In this document: positions 1-8,465 of the stretch, one piece after another | Position numbering within the stretch: the first letter of the stretch is position 1 | How the letters are laid out: each line of letters begins with the position of its first letter | Origin: Melioribacter roseus | GTDB taxonomy: Bacteria > Bacteroidota > Ignavibacteria > Ignavibacteriales > Melioribacteraceae | Length of the DNA stretch: 36,032 nt | Direction of reading: 5' to 3' | NCBI GenBank assembly: GCA_020723165.1 | Contig: DYJK01000027.1 | Span: 1-36,032, forward strand | Notes under the pieces: generated by a model | Databases searched by the model: none | Seen by the model: the letters and a program-made list of their open reading frames with translations, nothing else | Told to the model about the DNA's origin: nothing | Position numbers and translations under genes: made by a program

Positions 1-10
1 GAAGCTTGCT

Positions 11-46
11 TTCATTAACCCACGGCTTAAGCCGTGGGTTAATGAA
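11..46. repeat. Perfect 36-bp palindrome
   Basis: A perfect inverted repeat with 18-base arms and no spacer, centred between bases 28 and 29. Its core reads CCACGGC-TTAA-GCCGTGG. The same GGC-T(T/A)(T/A)A-GCC type of core recurs near 12241 and 12411. No T-run follows, so it is not a typical intrinsic terminator. It is most likely a copy of a short dispersed palindromic element, although the gene it would follow lies outside the window. Confidence 0.75.
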
Positions 47-62
47 TAAAAAAAACAAAATG

Positions 63-114
63 AAACCGTTTCACTTGTCCGACATTATTTTGGCGGAACG
101 GTTTACAAATTAAT
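63..114. repeat. Imperfect inverted repeat upstream of pepF
   Basis: AAACCGTT at 63-70 is matched by AACGGTTT at 107-114 across a 36-base spacer that carries shorter complementary pieces (TCCG/CGGA). It could be a long imperfect stem or an operator-like dyad. Further down, TTTACA (145-150) and TATACT (170-175) resemble -35 and -10 boxes, but their 19-base spacing makes this promoter call weak. Confidence 0.3.
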
Positions 115-218
115 TCACATAACCGGTGGATCTTTTATAAAATTTTTACATTAATTAGTGGAACTATGCTATACTTATTTCATAATTTTTACCCCAACAA
201 TTTTATGCTGTGGGTAAA

Positions 219-2099
219 ATGAAAAACCAAACAATCTTTTCACTAATCTTTACGGTGTTTATAATGACAACAAATGCTTTTGCTCAAAACATGGAGCGGA
301 AAGACGTACCCGAAAAACTAAAGTGGGATAATACACTTCTTTATAAAAATATTAATGAGTGGCAAAAAAATAGAACCGCCATCGAACAGCAGATCGAGAA
401 ATTAAACTCATTCAAAGGGAAGATGTGCGATAGTGCGGAAAGTTTTTACTCGGCTTTGCGTCTTTACTTCGATATCTATAAAAATTATTACAAACTTTCC
501 GATTATGCTTTCCGTAATGCCGATGAAGATATTCGCATCGGCGCAAACCAATCCGTGAACCAGCAAGCAACAACTTTGGGAACACACTTCGGCGAAGTAT
601 CATCTTTTATCAATCCTGAAATTCTTAAAGTAGGCGAAGAAAGAATTAAAAAATTCTTTGATGAGAAAAAAGAATTGAGCGAGTTTAAATTTTTCGTTAA
701 CGATATTCTCCGTTTGAAAGAACATACACTCACCGAAAGAGAAGAACAAATCTTAGCCGGCGCCGGTGCTATCTCTTCCACGATGAACGAAGTACATGCA
801 ATTTTTGATAACGCGGAAAAGCCGAATGCAAAAGTTAAACTTTCCACCGGCGAAGAAGTTGAACTGAGTTCTGCCGCATATTCAAAATACAGAGCCGTGC
901 CGGACAGAGAAGACCGCGAAAAAGTAATGAGTGCGATGCTTGATAATTACAAAAAATTTCAGAACACATACGGTGCTAATCTTGCCGGTAAAGTCCGTGC
1001 AGATTATTTCTATGCAAAGAATAGAAATTATAAAACTGTGCTTGAGCAGTCGCTCAACGCAAATAAAATTCCCGTTACTGTTTATGAAAATTTAGTTGAA
1101 CAGATACATAAAAATTTACCGACTATGCACCGCTTTCTAAAACTGAAAGCAAGAATGCTCGGTGTCGATCAACTTTATTATTACGATTTGTACGCGCCGA
1201 TGGTAAAAGATGTCGAGTTCAAATACACTGTTGAAGAAGGACAAAAATTACTCCTTGATGTTTTCGAACCGATGGGTGATGAATACGTATCAACCGTAAA
1301 AAAATCTTTCGATGAAAGATGGATCGATTACGTTGCAACCGCCGGTAAAAGAAGCGGCGCCTATTCATCCGGTGCGGCGTACGATTATCATCCCTATATT
1401 TTGATGAATTGGACGGACGATTTTGAATCTGTTTCAACACTCGCGCACGAACTTGGGCACACAATGCACAGTTATTTCTCGAACAAACATCAGCCGTTTG
1501 TTGATGCGCAGTATGCAACTTTTGTTGCGGAGATCGCTTCGACTATCAACGAAAATCTCCTCAACAATTTCATGGTGAAAAACGTAAAGACCGATGATGA
1601 AAAACTTTATCTGCTCGGCGAATATTTGGATTTATTACGCGCAACAATTTTTAGACAAGTTTCTTTTGCAGAGTTTGAATGGGAGATTCATAAAAAAGTT
1701 GAAGCCGGCGAACCGCTGACCGGCGTAGACATGAGCAAAATTTATTACGGCATCGTTAAAAAATATTACGGACACGATGAAGGCGTTTGCATCGTGCCGG
1801 ATTACGTTGCTTACGAGTGGGCATACATTCATCACTTTGTAAATTACACTTATTACGTTTATCAATATTCTACTTCGTTGATTTATGCGACGGCGCTTGC
1901 CGAAAAAATTGTGAAAGAAGGTCAGCCGGCAATTGATAAATATTATAGCATACTAAACGGCGGTTCTTCGGATTACCCGATTGAGCTTATTAAAAAAGCC
2001 GGACTCGATCCGCTCTCTTCCGAAGCGTTTGATTTAACAATTGCGAAGATGAACGGCGTGATGAATCAGATTGATGAGATTTTGAACAAGAAAAAATAA
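219..2099 (+). CDS. pepF: Exported M3-family oligoendopeptidase F
   Basis: This is a zinc metallopeptidase of family M3 (oligoendopeptidase F type), which cuts short peptides internally. From the ATG at 219 the protein has 626 aa. A GTG at 210 is in frame, but the ATG is preferred because it directly opens a clean signal peptide (basic KNQ start, hydrophobic core, cleavage near NAFAQ). The zinc site is HELGH at residues 410-414, with the third ligand E438 in the following helix (VAEIAST), the spacing known for M3. Length fits the PepF family at about 600 aa. Most PepF enzymes are cytoplasmic, so a signal peptide implies periplasmic work on imported or released peptides, alongside the S46 peptidases at 6.2-10.6 kb. 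It appears monocistronic, with a hairpin plus T-run just downstream. Family assignment is confident; substrate is not known. Confidence 0.93.
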   Translation: MKNQTIFSLIFTVFIMTTNAFAQNMERKDVPEKLKWDNTLLYKNINEWQKNRTAIEQQIEKLNSFKGKMCDSAESFYSALRLYFDIYKNYYKLSDYAFRNADEDIRIGANQSVNQQATTLGTHFGEVSSFINPEILKVGEERIKKFFDEKKELSEFKFFVNDILRLKEHTLTEREEQILAGAGAISSTMNEVHAIFDNAEKPNAKVKLSTGEEVELSSAAYSKYRAVPDREDREKVMSAMLDNYKKFQNTYGANLAGKVRADYFYAKNRNYKTVLEQSLNANKIPVTVYENLVEQIHKNLPTMHRFLKLKARMLGVDQLYYYDLYAPMVKDVEFKYTVEEGQKLLLDVFEPMGDEYVSTVKKSFDERWIDYVATAGKRSGAYSSGAAYDYHPYILMNWTDDFESVSTLAHELGHTMHSYFSNKHQPFVDAQYATFVAEIASTINENLLNNFMVKNVKTDDEKLYLLGEYLDLLRATIFRQVSFAEFEWEIHKKVEAGEPLTGVDMSKIYYGIVKKYYGHDEGVCIVPDYVAYEWAYIHHFVNYTYYVYQYSTSLIYATALAEKIVKEGQPAIDKYYSILNGGSSDYPIELIKKAGLDPLSSEAFDLTIAKMNGVMNQIDEILNKKK

Positions 2100-2104
2100 A
2101 CACA

Positions 2105-2151
2105 GACCTTGAAGGTTGTAGAAACCTTCAAGGTCGCAACAAATTTTTTTT
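2105..2151 (+). terminator. Hairpin with T-run after pepF
   Basis: Arms of 13 bases (2105-2117 and 2123-2135) pair perfectly around a GTAGA loop. A run of eight T follows at 2144-2151. The eight bases between stem and T-run make it a little loose for a textbook Rho-independent terminator, but it begins six bases after the pepF stop. The arm (GACCTTGAAGGTT) also resembles dispersed palindromes that I recall from this bacterial group, so it may be a repeat serving as terminator. Confidence 0.6.
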
Positions 2152-2159
2152 CGGGATTT

Positions 2160-2199
2160 GCCGGAGCTAAATTCGAAAACAAACAAAGATAGCTCCGGC
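2160..2199. repeat. Inverted repeat with 10-base arms
   Basis: GCCGGAGCTA (2160-2169) and TAGCTCCGGC (2190-2199) form a perfect 10-bp stem over a 20-base A-rich loop. No T-run follows on either strand. It lies just past the 3' end of the putative minus-strand ORF at 2222-2380. Confidence 0.55.
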
Positions 2200-2221
2200 T
2201 CTATTACTCGCAAGTAAAGTC

Positions 2222-2380
2222 TCAATTCAGATGGAGTTCGCGCAAAGCCATCCCGATTGCTGTCTCGATTGAATATCTCTGGTTGAGATAATCAACAACG
2301 AGATTCAAGAAAGATTTTTGATCTCTCTTCGGAATTAAAACCCCGTAAAATGCAGACGCTATTTCGAAAATTTTATTCAT
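2222..2380 (-). CDS. Possible 52-aa protein of unknown function
   Basis: Minus-strand ORF from ATG (2380-2378) to TGA (2224-2222). It begins MNKIFEIASAFYGV and ends ALRELHLN. Composition is protein-like, with alternating hydrophobic and charged residues that suggest two or three short helices. A weak purine stretch (GAGCG) precedes the ATG. No family was recognised. It lies opposite to its two plus-strand neighbours and is flanked by hairpins at 2160-2199 and 2443-2461, so it could be a remnant carried with repetitive DNA. It is short enough for chance to be a real alternative. Confidence 0.35.
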   Translation of the reverse strand: MNKIFEIASAFYGVLIPKRDQKSFLNLVVDYLNQRYSIETAIGMALRELHLN

Positions 2381-2442
2381 CGCTCAACAAAAAATCAAAT
2401 ATCTATCAATAGTTTTATAAATATCCATCCCTTTCGGCTGCG

Positions 2443-2461
2443 CCCTTCCCTTCGGGAAGGG
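2443..2461. repeat. Small hairpin with 8-base arms
   Basis: CCCTTCCC and GGGAAGGG form an 8-bp GC-rich stem around TTC. The sequence after it (ACGGGCTTTAACTT) looks like half of a GGGCTTTAGCCC-type palindrome as seen at 12411. No coding sense is visible from 2381 to 2532. Confidence 0.5.
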
Positions 2462-2532
2462 ACGGGCTTTAACTTATTATCGTAAAGTTTGATTAATTTT
2501 TGAGTGCCTAAAAAATAATTGTAAGGAATTTT

Positions 2533-3672
2533 ATGCAGTTGAACGAAGTCCGCAATCTTTTTCCGCATCTTAAAACCGATCAAATTTATTTTAATCATGC
2601 CGCTTTGGGACCGTGGAGTACGTTAGCGCTAAACAGAATTAACGAATACGCCGCACAAAGAAGCGGAGAGAAAATCGAAAACTATCCCTACTTCTTGAAA
2701 TGGAATCAAAGCGCAAAAGAGAAACTGGGTAAACTTATCGGCGCCTCAATTGATAGAATCGCATGGATTGATAATGTTTCCAACGCACTGAACATACTTG
2801 CAAACGGATTGGAATGGAAATCGGGCGATAGAATTATTTTGAATGATATCGAATTTCCTTCGAATGTTTATCCGTTCATGAATTTAAAGAAGCACGGAGT
2901 TGAAATTGATTTTGTGAAATCCCGCAATGGAATTGTTGATGTTGATGATATCGAAAAATTGATTACACCAAAAACAAAATTAGTTTCGATAAGTCTCGTG
3001 CAATTTCTTTCGGGTTACCGCGCCGATATCGATGCGATCAGTGAGCTCTGCAAAAAAAACGGAATAATTTTTTGTGTCGATGCAATTCAAGCGACCGGTG
3101 TTGTACAAATCGATGTGCAGAAATCCAATATAGATTTTCTGTGCGGCGGTTCGCAAAAGTGGCTCATGTCTTCGCAAGGTTTATCGTATCTATTTATTAC
3201 CGAAGAACTGCAGAAACGCGTCGATCAAAAATATGTTGGCTGGACTTCCGTGAAAGATGCGTGGAATTTGTTGAGTTATGATTTAACGCCGAAGGAAACT
3301 GCCGACTGCTACCAAAACGGAACTATGAATGCACTCGGCGTTGCAATCTTTGATGCCGTGCTCGATCTTTTTATTGAGTTCGGAATGGAGAATGTTGAGC
3401 ACAGAATTTTAGCGAACACAAATTACTTTGTTGAAAAACTGGAACAGATCGGCATCGAGCCGATTTTGAAAAATATTCATAAAAAAAACCGCGCCGCTAT
3501 CGTTACTTTCAAACATGAAAAAGCAAAAATGGTTTTTGATGAATTGGAAAAGAGAAGAATCTACACCGCAGTGCGCGAAGGAATGGTGAGAATATCGCCT
3601 CACTTTTATAATACGATTGATGAAATTGATCGGGTTATTGAAGTTCTGAGCGCTTCACTGTGTTCAGCGTAG
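2533..3672 (+). CDS. PLP-dependent class V aminotransferase (cysteine desulfurase / epimerase-like)
   Basis: A fold-type I PLP enzyme of aminotransferase class V, the group holding cysteine desulfurases, kynureninase and isopenicillin-N epimerase-like proteins. 379 aa, full length. It opens with YFNHAALGP, the usual N-terminal substrate loop of this class. D183 in CVDAIQATG would bind the pyridine nitrogen, and K209 in GGSQKWL is the Schiff-base lysine. A good ribosome binding site (AAGGA, five bases upstream) supports the ATG at 2533. I see no cysteine loop typical of IscS or SufS in the C-terminal third, and no Fe-S cluster genes are nearby, so a desulfurase role is not supported over another amino acid lyase or epimerase activity. 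It appears monocistronic. Confidence 0.87.
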   Translation: MQLNEVRNLFPHLKTDQIYFNHAALGPWSTLALNRINEYAAQRSGEKIENYPYFLKWNQSAKEKLGKLIGASIDRIAWIDNVSNALNILANGLEWKSGDRIILNDIEFPSNVYPFMNLKKHGVEIDFVKSRNGIVDVDDIEKLITPKTKLVSISLVQFLSGYRADIDAISELCKKNGIIFCVDAIQATGVVQIDVQKSNIDFLCGGSQKWLMSSQGLSYLFITEELQKRVDQKYVGWTSVKDAWNLLSYDLTPKETADCYQNGTMNALGVAIFDAVLDLFIEFGMENVEHRILANTNYFVEKLEQIGIEPILKNIHKKNRAAIVTFKHEKAKMVFDELEKRRIYTAVREGMVRISPHFYNTIDEIDRVIEVLSASLCSA

Positions 3673-3954
3673 ACTGCGTAAAGAACCTCTAAGTCAGTAC
3701 GTTCGAGATGATTCTGTTTAAAAGTAATTTTTAATAAAGAATAGAACGCGGATAACCCGCCAACAAACGGCGGGCAAGCTCTGATTTAGCGGATGTACGC
3801 TGATTTTTATTTGAATAATTTTTGAAATGATTGATTTGCTTATTGAAGACCCAAATACTCCATGCGACTCAGTAAAAGTGCTGTGAAGCATCACTAACTC
3901 GATATGTAGGAGATACTTCGCCCCGATTTCATCGGGGCCCAGTATTTAAAAAAG
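3673..3954. other. Intergenic region of decayed repeats and hairpins
   Basis: No convincing gene. It holds two hairpins: CCCGCC/GGCGGG (3756-3761 and 3769-3774) and CCCCGAT/ATCGGGG (3921-3927 and 3931-3937). Stretches such as AACGCGGATAA, GATTTAGCGGATGTACGCTG and GGAGATACTTCGC resemble dispersed intergenic repeats that I recall from Ignavibacteria-like genomes. This is the converging end of the aminotransferase and the 71-aa gene. Neither hairpin has a clear T-run. Confidence 0.45.
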
Positions 3955-4170
3955 TTACTCGTTCGGGTTGTAGGATAATTCTACTTTAATGTGGAAATCG
4001 GCACCGCTGAATAATGTGTATTTAACTTCGCCGATTGTGCATTTGTAATCTTCACCGACAAGCTCGCTTACAACTTTTGCAATTGCACTTTCCAATGCGC
4101 CGACACTCACGCCTTTCAGCTTGTTCTTCAATAATTTTTCAACGTCTATTGCTTTTTCTTGTTCAGCCAT
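3955..4170 (-). CDS. Small acidic protein of unknown function, 71 aa
   Basis: A 71-aa protein beginning MAEQEKAIDVEKLLKNKL, with a helical N-terminal half followed by a segment (CTIGEVKYTLFSG, HIKVELSYNP) that reads as beta strands, so a small alpha/beta domain is likely. An excellent ribosome binding site (AAAGGAG, six bases before ATG) makes expression credible. It lies 86 bases downstream of manB on the same strand and may be co-transcribed. No signal peptide or membrane segment. I do not recognise the family and infer no function. Confidence 0.72.
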   Translation of the reverse strand: MAEQEKAIDVEKLLKNKLKGVSVGALESAIAKVVSELVGEDYKCTIGEVKYTLFSGADFHIKVELSYNPNE

Positions 4171-4256
4171 TTTATTCTCCTTTAAAATTTCTTTCGCACG
4201 ATTTTAGACGATCTGTATTAACTTCAGTTCGTTGTAAAATTCAAATTGAAAATCGC

Positions 4257-5603
4257 TTAATTCCGTATAAAATTCAACAACTCATCCGTCTTTGCTTGCA
4301 TAAGTTTTTCATCGTTTCTCGCTTCAACATTGAGGCGGATGAGCGGTTCTGTATTGCTCATCCTAACGTTGAACCGCCAATCGGGATATTCAACACTCAC
4401 ACCGTCGAGCTCGCTGATTATTCCGTCCGAATATTTTTCTTTTATTGCATTTATTTTGCCAGCCGGATCGGCAATTGTGGAATTGATTTCGCCCGAACAC
4501 GGATATGCTTTCACCATTTCGCCGACAAGTTCGGAAAGTTTTGCATTTTGATCGGACATTAATTGAAGAATAAGCACAAAAGGAATCAGCCCGCTGTCGG
4601 AATAAAAATTATCACGGAAGTAATGGTGCGCAGACATTTCTCCGCCGTAGATTGCGTTTACTTCTCTCATTTTTTGTTTGATGAATGCGTGTCCGCTTTT
4701 TGAAAGGACTGCTTTGCCGTTTGCTTGTTCTACTTCTTCAATCGTATTCCATGTTAAGCGCGGATCGTGAATAATTTTTTCGCCCGGACTTGCTTTGAGA
4801 ATTGATTTTGCAAGCAGTGCAACAATGTAATACCCTTCGATAAAATTTCCTTCTTCATCAAAAAAGAAACAACGGTCGTAATCGCCGTCCCACGCAACAC
4901 CGAGATCTGCATTATGTTTTTTAATTGCATCTATTGTCGGCTGTCTGTTTTCAGGCAGCAACGGATTCGGAACACCGTTCGGAAAATTGGAATCCGGTTC
5001 GTGGAAAACTTTTATCAATTGTACCGGTAGAAATTTTTCAAGAACATCGAGTGCCGGTCCAACGCATCCGTTGCCGGCGTTAACAACAACTTTGAACGGT
5101 TTCATCTTATCTGCTTTGTAAAATTTTTGCAGACTATCGATGAACTCAACCATAATATCTTTACCGATAACTTTTCCTTTTTGAGCGGCAACTTCTCCGA
5201 GATCGTTTTGCAAAACCATCTTTTCGATTTCATTTAGCCCGGAATCGTAGCCCATCGGAACGGAACCTCTTTTTACAAATTTTAATCCGTTGTACTCCGG
5301 CGGATTGTGGCTTGCGGTAATCATCACGCCGCCGTCTGCATTCAAAAAAGGCGTGCCGAAATAAATCATTTCAGTTCCGCACAGACCGAGATCAAAAACA
5401 TCTGAGCCGGCATCGGTCAATCCTTTCGATAATGATTCGGCTAATTCAGGTGATGATTTGCGGACATCGCGCCCGATTACTACTGATTTGCATCCTAAAA
5501 ATTTTACAAGTGCTCTGCCGATTTTATAAGCAAGTTCTGCATTTAATTCGGATGGTACTTTCCCGCGTATATCGTACGCCTTAAAGGAAGAAATTTTATC
5601 CAT
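4257..5603 (-). CDS. manB: Phosphomannomutase / phosphoglucomutase
   Basis: Alpha-D-phosphohexomutase that interconverts hexose 1- and 6-phosphates, supplying mannose-1-P or glucose-1-P for nucleotide sugars and envelope glycans in the cytoplasm. 448 aa, the usual length. All four active-site segments are present: the phosphoserine loop TASHNPP with S98, the Mg site DGDYDR (D239, D241, D243), the sugar-specificity loop GEMSAHH (321-327), and the C-terminal phosphate loop SNTEPLIR (about 416-423). The FKAYDIRG opening and the GEMSAHH loop match the ManB/AlgC/CpsG type rather than GlmM. The region before the ATG (GGGAAAAAAGT) is a weak ribosome site. Substrate preference between mannose and glucose cannot be read from the sequence. 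Confidence 0.93.
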   Translation of the reverse strand: MDKISSFKAYDIRGKVPSELNAELAYKIGRALVKFLGCKSVVIGRDVRKSSPELAESLSKGLTDAGSDVFDLGLCGTEMIYFGTPFLNADGGVMITASHNPPEYNGLKFVKRGSVPMGYDSGLNEIEKMVLQNDLGEVAAQKGKVIGKDIMVEFIDSLQKFYKADKMKPFKVVVNAGNGCVGPALDVLEKFLPVQLIKVFHEPDSNFPNGVPNPLLPENRQPTIDAIKKHNADLGVAWDGDYDRCFFFDEEGNFIEGYYIVALLAKSILKASPGEKIIHDPRLTWNTIEEVEQANGKAVLSKSGHAFIKQKMREVNAIYGGEMSAHHYFRDNFYSDSGLIPFVLILQLMSDQNAKLSELVGEMVKAYPCSGEINSTIADPAGKINAIKEKYSDGIISELDGVSVEYPDWRFNVRMSNTEPLIRLNVEARNDEKLMQAKTDELLNFIRN

Positions 5604-5691
5604 ACTTTTTTCCCGGATTTTTGTTCATTAATCCCGGCAAAGATAAGAATTTCGAAATAATTAATCGGGAGGTACTGTATTAATTTTTGCA

Positions 5692-5720
5692 TAGACAGAA
5701 ACATTTCCAACTGCTATATT
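5692..5720 (+). promoter_or_regulatory. Sigma-70-like promoter for the zinc-ribbon gene
   Basis: TAGACA (5692-5697) and TATATT (5715-5720) each match the housekeeping -35 and -10 consensus at five of six positions and are separated by exactly 17 bases. Transcription would start near 5727-5730, a few bases before the GGGAGG ribosome site at 5737-5742. This supports the CDS at 5748 as a transcribed unit and argues against a start upstream of the promoter. Confidence 0.5.
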
Positions 5721-5747
5721 GCAGATACTTTTCTAAGGGAGGTTGAT

Positions 5748-6068
5748 ATCGAATCCAGTTCTACTGTTACGCATAAAAATAATTTAAAGTTTGCCCAGTG
5801 CAGCAATTCTAGATGCCAGTCAGTATTTATTTATGACATTTCAAAGAAATTTGTTGATACAAACTTTTTATGCCCGGAATGCCATGATAAATTACATACC
5901 CATCACATAGTTCAATGTAGTTATTGCCAGTCAATAATTAATTTCATAAAGGTTGAAGAGGGGGAAGAACCGGTTGTGTTTTATGTAAACAAATGCCATC
6001 ATTGTCACGGTTCTTTTGAAGATGAAAGAAGATTGCAGCCGTTTATTTATCCCGAACTTTTTATATGA
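5748..6068 (+). CDS. Double zinc-ribbon protein with a non-canonical start
   Basis: A 106-codon frame ending in TGA at 6066-6068. It carries four cysteine knuckles: C18-x4-C23 with C42-x2-C45 (CPEC), and C57-x2-C60 (CSYC) with C83-x2-C86 (CHHC), with numbering from 5748. This pattern predicts two zinc ribbons in a row, joined by a His-rich linker (HTHH). No ATG, GTG or TTG lies in frame near the 5' end. The only well-placed signal is AAGGGAGG (5735-5742) five bases before an ATC codon at 5748, so an ATC start is proposed. The alternatives are an ATT at about 5680 behind another GGGAGG, or a single-base sequence error near 5745. Between divergent manB and the S46 gene, with its own promoter. 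Zinc ribbons of this kind often bind nucleic acid or protein; the actual function is unknown. Confidence 0.7.
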   Translation: MESSSTVTHKNNLKFAQCSNSRCQSVFIYDISKKFVDTNFLCPECHDKLHTHHIVQCSYCQSIINFIKVEEGEEPVVFYVNKCHHCHGSFEDERRLQPFIYPELFI

Positions 6069-6180
6069 TATTTTGCAATTTCTATCGGGATAAAATTTGT
6101 ACCTACTAAACTTGGTTATAAGTCCTACCTATTATATTTTTCCGATATAACTATCAAATTATTCATCAATAAGGTGAGTT

Positions 6181-8310
6181 ATGAAAAAAATATTTTCGAA
6201 TTACAGATTATTAGTTTTTGCGGTAATAATATTTTCGATCAGTGTCAGTGCACAAAGCAAATTTGATCCTGATACAGTAAAAGCCCAAAAATTTGATACC
6301 GGTAAGATGTGGTCTTTCGATTATCCGCCTACTGAATATTTTAATGAAACATACGGTTTTGAAGCAACACAAGAGTGGTTCGATGATGTTCGTTTATCGG
6401 CACTGCGTGTGCCAGGATGCACTTCTTCATTCCAATCTGAAGATGGGTTGATGATGACAAACTACCATTGCGCAGAAGGGTTGGTAAAGAAAGTACAAAA
6501 AGAAGGTGAAGATTTAGTTACCAACGGCTTCTTTGCTAAAACCCTTGCAGAAGAAAGAAAAATTCCTGATTACTATACCGAACAATTAGTATTCATCAAA
6601 GATGTTACCCAGGAAATCAAATCAGCTGTTGATACTGCTAAAACAAATGAAGCAAAAATCAAATTAAGAGAAGAAAAATCGAAACAACTGGTTGAGCAAT
6701 ACAATAAAGAAACCGGTCTTAGTTGCCAATTCATTTCTTTGTTCAACGGCGGTAAGTTTTCTATTTATGGTTATAAGAGATATGATGATGTTCGTTTAGT
6801 ATTCGCCCCGGAATATCAAGCTGCTTTCTTTGGTGGCGATTATGATAATTTTACATATCCGCGTTACAATTTAGACTGTGCTTTCCTACGTGCTTATGAA
6901 AACGATAAACCGGTTAAAGCTGCAAATTATTTTAAATGGACAACAGACGGTATTAAACCCGGCGAGCCAATATTTACTGTTGGTAATCCCGGTTATACTC
7001 AAAGATTAAAAACTATTGCCTTCCTTGAATATACAAGAGACATTACTTATAAAAATCTTTCTTTTCAATACGATAACTTATTTAACGAATTAGAACGTCT
7101 TAAATCAGTTAATCCTTCTATGAAAGATAATTACGAAAAGATTAGAAGACGTATCGGCAATGCTCAAAAAGTTTATCATCAAGTTTATAAAGGTTTGACC
7201 GATCCATATCTTTTTGCTAGAAAGAAAGCTTTCCAAAAAGAGATTCAGGAAAAAGTATGGAATGACAGCGAATTGAAAGAACAGTATAGTTCTATCTGGG
7301 AAAATATTGAAAAAACTAGGGCCGAAATGAAAAAGGTTGGACCAAAATATGGGGCTTATACGTTGAATAATATTTTCAGTTCAAAATACTTTTTTATTGC
7401 CAAGAGTCTTGTTGAACTTGCCGGGCAGCTACAGAAACCGGAAGATCAGAGAGAATCAAAATTTAAAGCAGACAAATTAGATTCTACAATCAATGCGATA
7501 TACCCGGCAGACTTTGATAAATATTTAGAAGATACAAAACTCTGGATACAAGCGGATTTAATAAGGATGAATCTTGGCGATGATGATCCTATTGTAAAGA
7601 AACTTTTTGGTGATAATAAAGGAAAAGAGGCAGCAGAGTTTATTTTAGGAAATTCAGTTATAGATGATGTGGATGATATGATCGATCTTGCTAAAGAAGG
7701 TGCAGATGCAATTATGAATTCAGACGATCCGTTTATTTACTTCATAAAAGAAACGCAAGATAAAATACCCGGGTTTCAAAAACTTACAAAGGAAATAGCA
7801 TCAACCGAACAAGTTTATGATGATATGCTTGGACAAGTAGTGTTTAAAATTTATGGAACATCAATTCCACCGGATGCGAACTTCACTTTAAGAATCAGCG
7901 ATGGTGTTCTAAAAAGTTTTGATTACAACGGTACAATAGCCCCGACCGTTACAACTTTCCATGGAATGTATGACAGATATTATTCCTTCAATAAAGAATA
8001 TCCATGGAATTTACCAGATAGATGGGAAGACCCGGACGTTCTTGATCTTAGCACCCCGTTCAATTTTACATCTACTAATGATATAGTTGGCGGAAATTCC
8101 GGCAGCCCGGTAATTAACAAAAATGCAGAAGTAGTTGGATTGGCATTTGATGGTAATATGGAAAGCATTTATGGTAATTTTATTTTTATGCCGCACAACA
8201 ACAGATGTGTCTCTGTAGATGTACGCGGAATGATGGAAGCTTTTGAAGAAGTGTTCGATGCTGATCGGCTTGTTGAGGAATTGAAAGAAGGTAAGTTACC
8301 AAAGGAATAA
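6181..8310 (+). CDS. S46 family dipeptidyl-peptidase (DPP7-like), paralogue 1
   Basis: Serine peptidase of family S46, which releases dipeptides from the N-termini of oligopeptides in the periplasm of Bacteroidota and relatives. 709 aa, the usual length. It has a signal peptide (residues 1-25, ending SVSAQS), catalytic His96 in TNYHCAEG, the Asp segment GGDYDNFTYPR (D220/D222; D222 is the likely triad residue), and Ser640 in GGNSGSPV. In characterised enzymes the residue 18 after the serine sets specificity: Gly in DPP7 (hydrophobic P1) and Arg in DPP11 (acidic P1). Here it is Gly658 in AFDGN, so DPP7-like preference is inferred. AAGGTGA three bases before the ATG is the ribosome site. A strong terminator follows, so it is probably transcribed separately from its paralogue at 8466. 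Confidence 0.92.
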   Translation: MKKIFSNYRLLVFAVIIFSISVSAQSKFDPDTVKAQKFDTGKMWSFDYPPTEYFNETYGFEATQEWFDDVRLSALRVPGCTSSFQSEDGLMMTNYHCAEGLVKKVQKEGEDLVTNGFFAKTLAEERKIPDYYTEQLVFIKDVTQEIKSAVDTAKTNEAKIKLREEKSKQLVEQYNKETGLSCQFISLFNGGKFSIYGYKRYDDVRLVFAPEYQAAFFGGDYDNFTYPRYNLDCAFLRAYENDKPVKAANYFKWTTDGIKPGEPIFTVGNPGYTQRLKTIAFLEYTRDITYKNLSFQYDNLFNELERLKSVNPSMKDNYEKIRRRIGNAQKVYHQVYKGLTDPYLFARKKAFQKEIQEKVWNDSELKEQYSSIWENIEKTRAEMKKVGPKYGAYTLNNIFSSKYFFIAKSLVELAGQLQKPEDQRESKFKADKLDSTINAIYPADFDKYLEDTKLWIQADLIRMNLGDDDPIVKKLFGDNKGKEAAEFILGNSVIDDVDDMIDLAKEGADAIMNSDDPFIYFIKETQDKIPGFQKLTKEIASTEQVYDDMLGQVVFKIYGTSIPPDANFTLRISDGVLKSFDYNGTIAPTVTTFHGMYDRYYSFNKEYPWNLPDRWEDPDVLDLSTPFNFTSTNDIVGGNSGSPVINKNAEVVGLAFDGNMESIYGNFIFMPHNNRCVSVDVRGMMEAFEEVFDADRLVEELKEGKLPKE

Positions 8311-8334
8311 AATCTATTTTATTATTATCTATTG

Positions 8335-8365
8335 AAAAGCCCGGGTTACCGGGCTTTTCTTTTTT
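8335..8365 (+). terminator. Rho-independent terminator after S46 paralogue 1
   Basis: AAAAGCCCGG and CCGGGCTTTT form a perfect 10-bp stem (8335-8344 and 8349-8358) with a GTTA loop. The closing T-rich tail runs to 8365. This is the cleanest intrinsic terminator in the window. Confidence 0.9.
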
Positions 8366-8465
8366 GCAGAATTAACCGGAGCTCCATATTTTAGCGTTGC
8401 TGCTATACTAATAAAATAATGGGGGAAAATTCCTCGAGTCAATTAAATTTTATCCGGGGTAAAAA

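Noticed and set aside
2533-3672. Dedicated Fe-S cysteine desulfurase (IscS/SufS)
   Set aside because: No conserved cysteine loop is seen in the C-terminal third and there are no isc or suf neighbours.
4035-4562. 175-codon plus-strand open frame
   Set aside because: It lies opposite manB and the 71-aa gene, spans their gap and has no domain or ribosome site; the minus-strand genes have clear family motifs.
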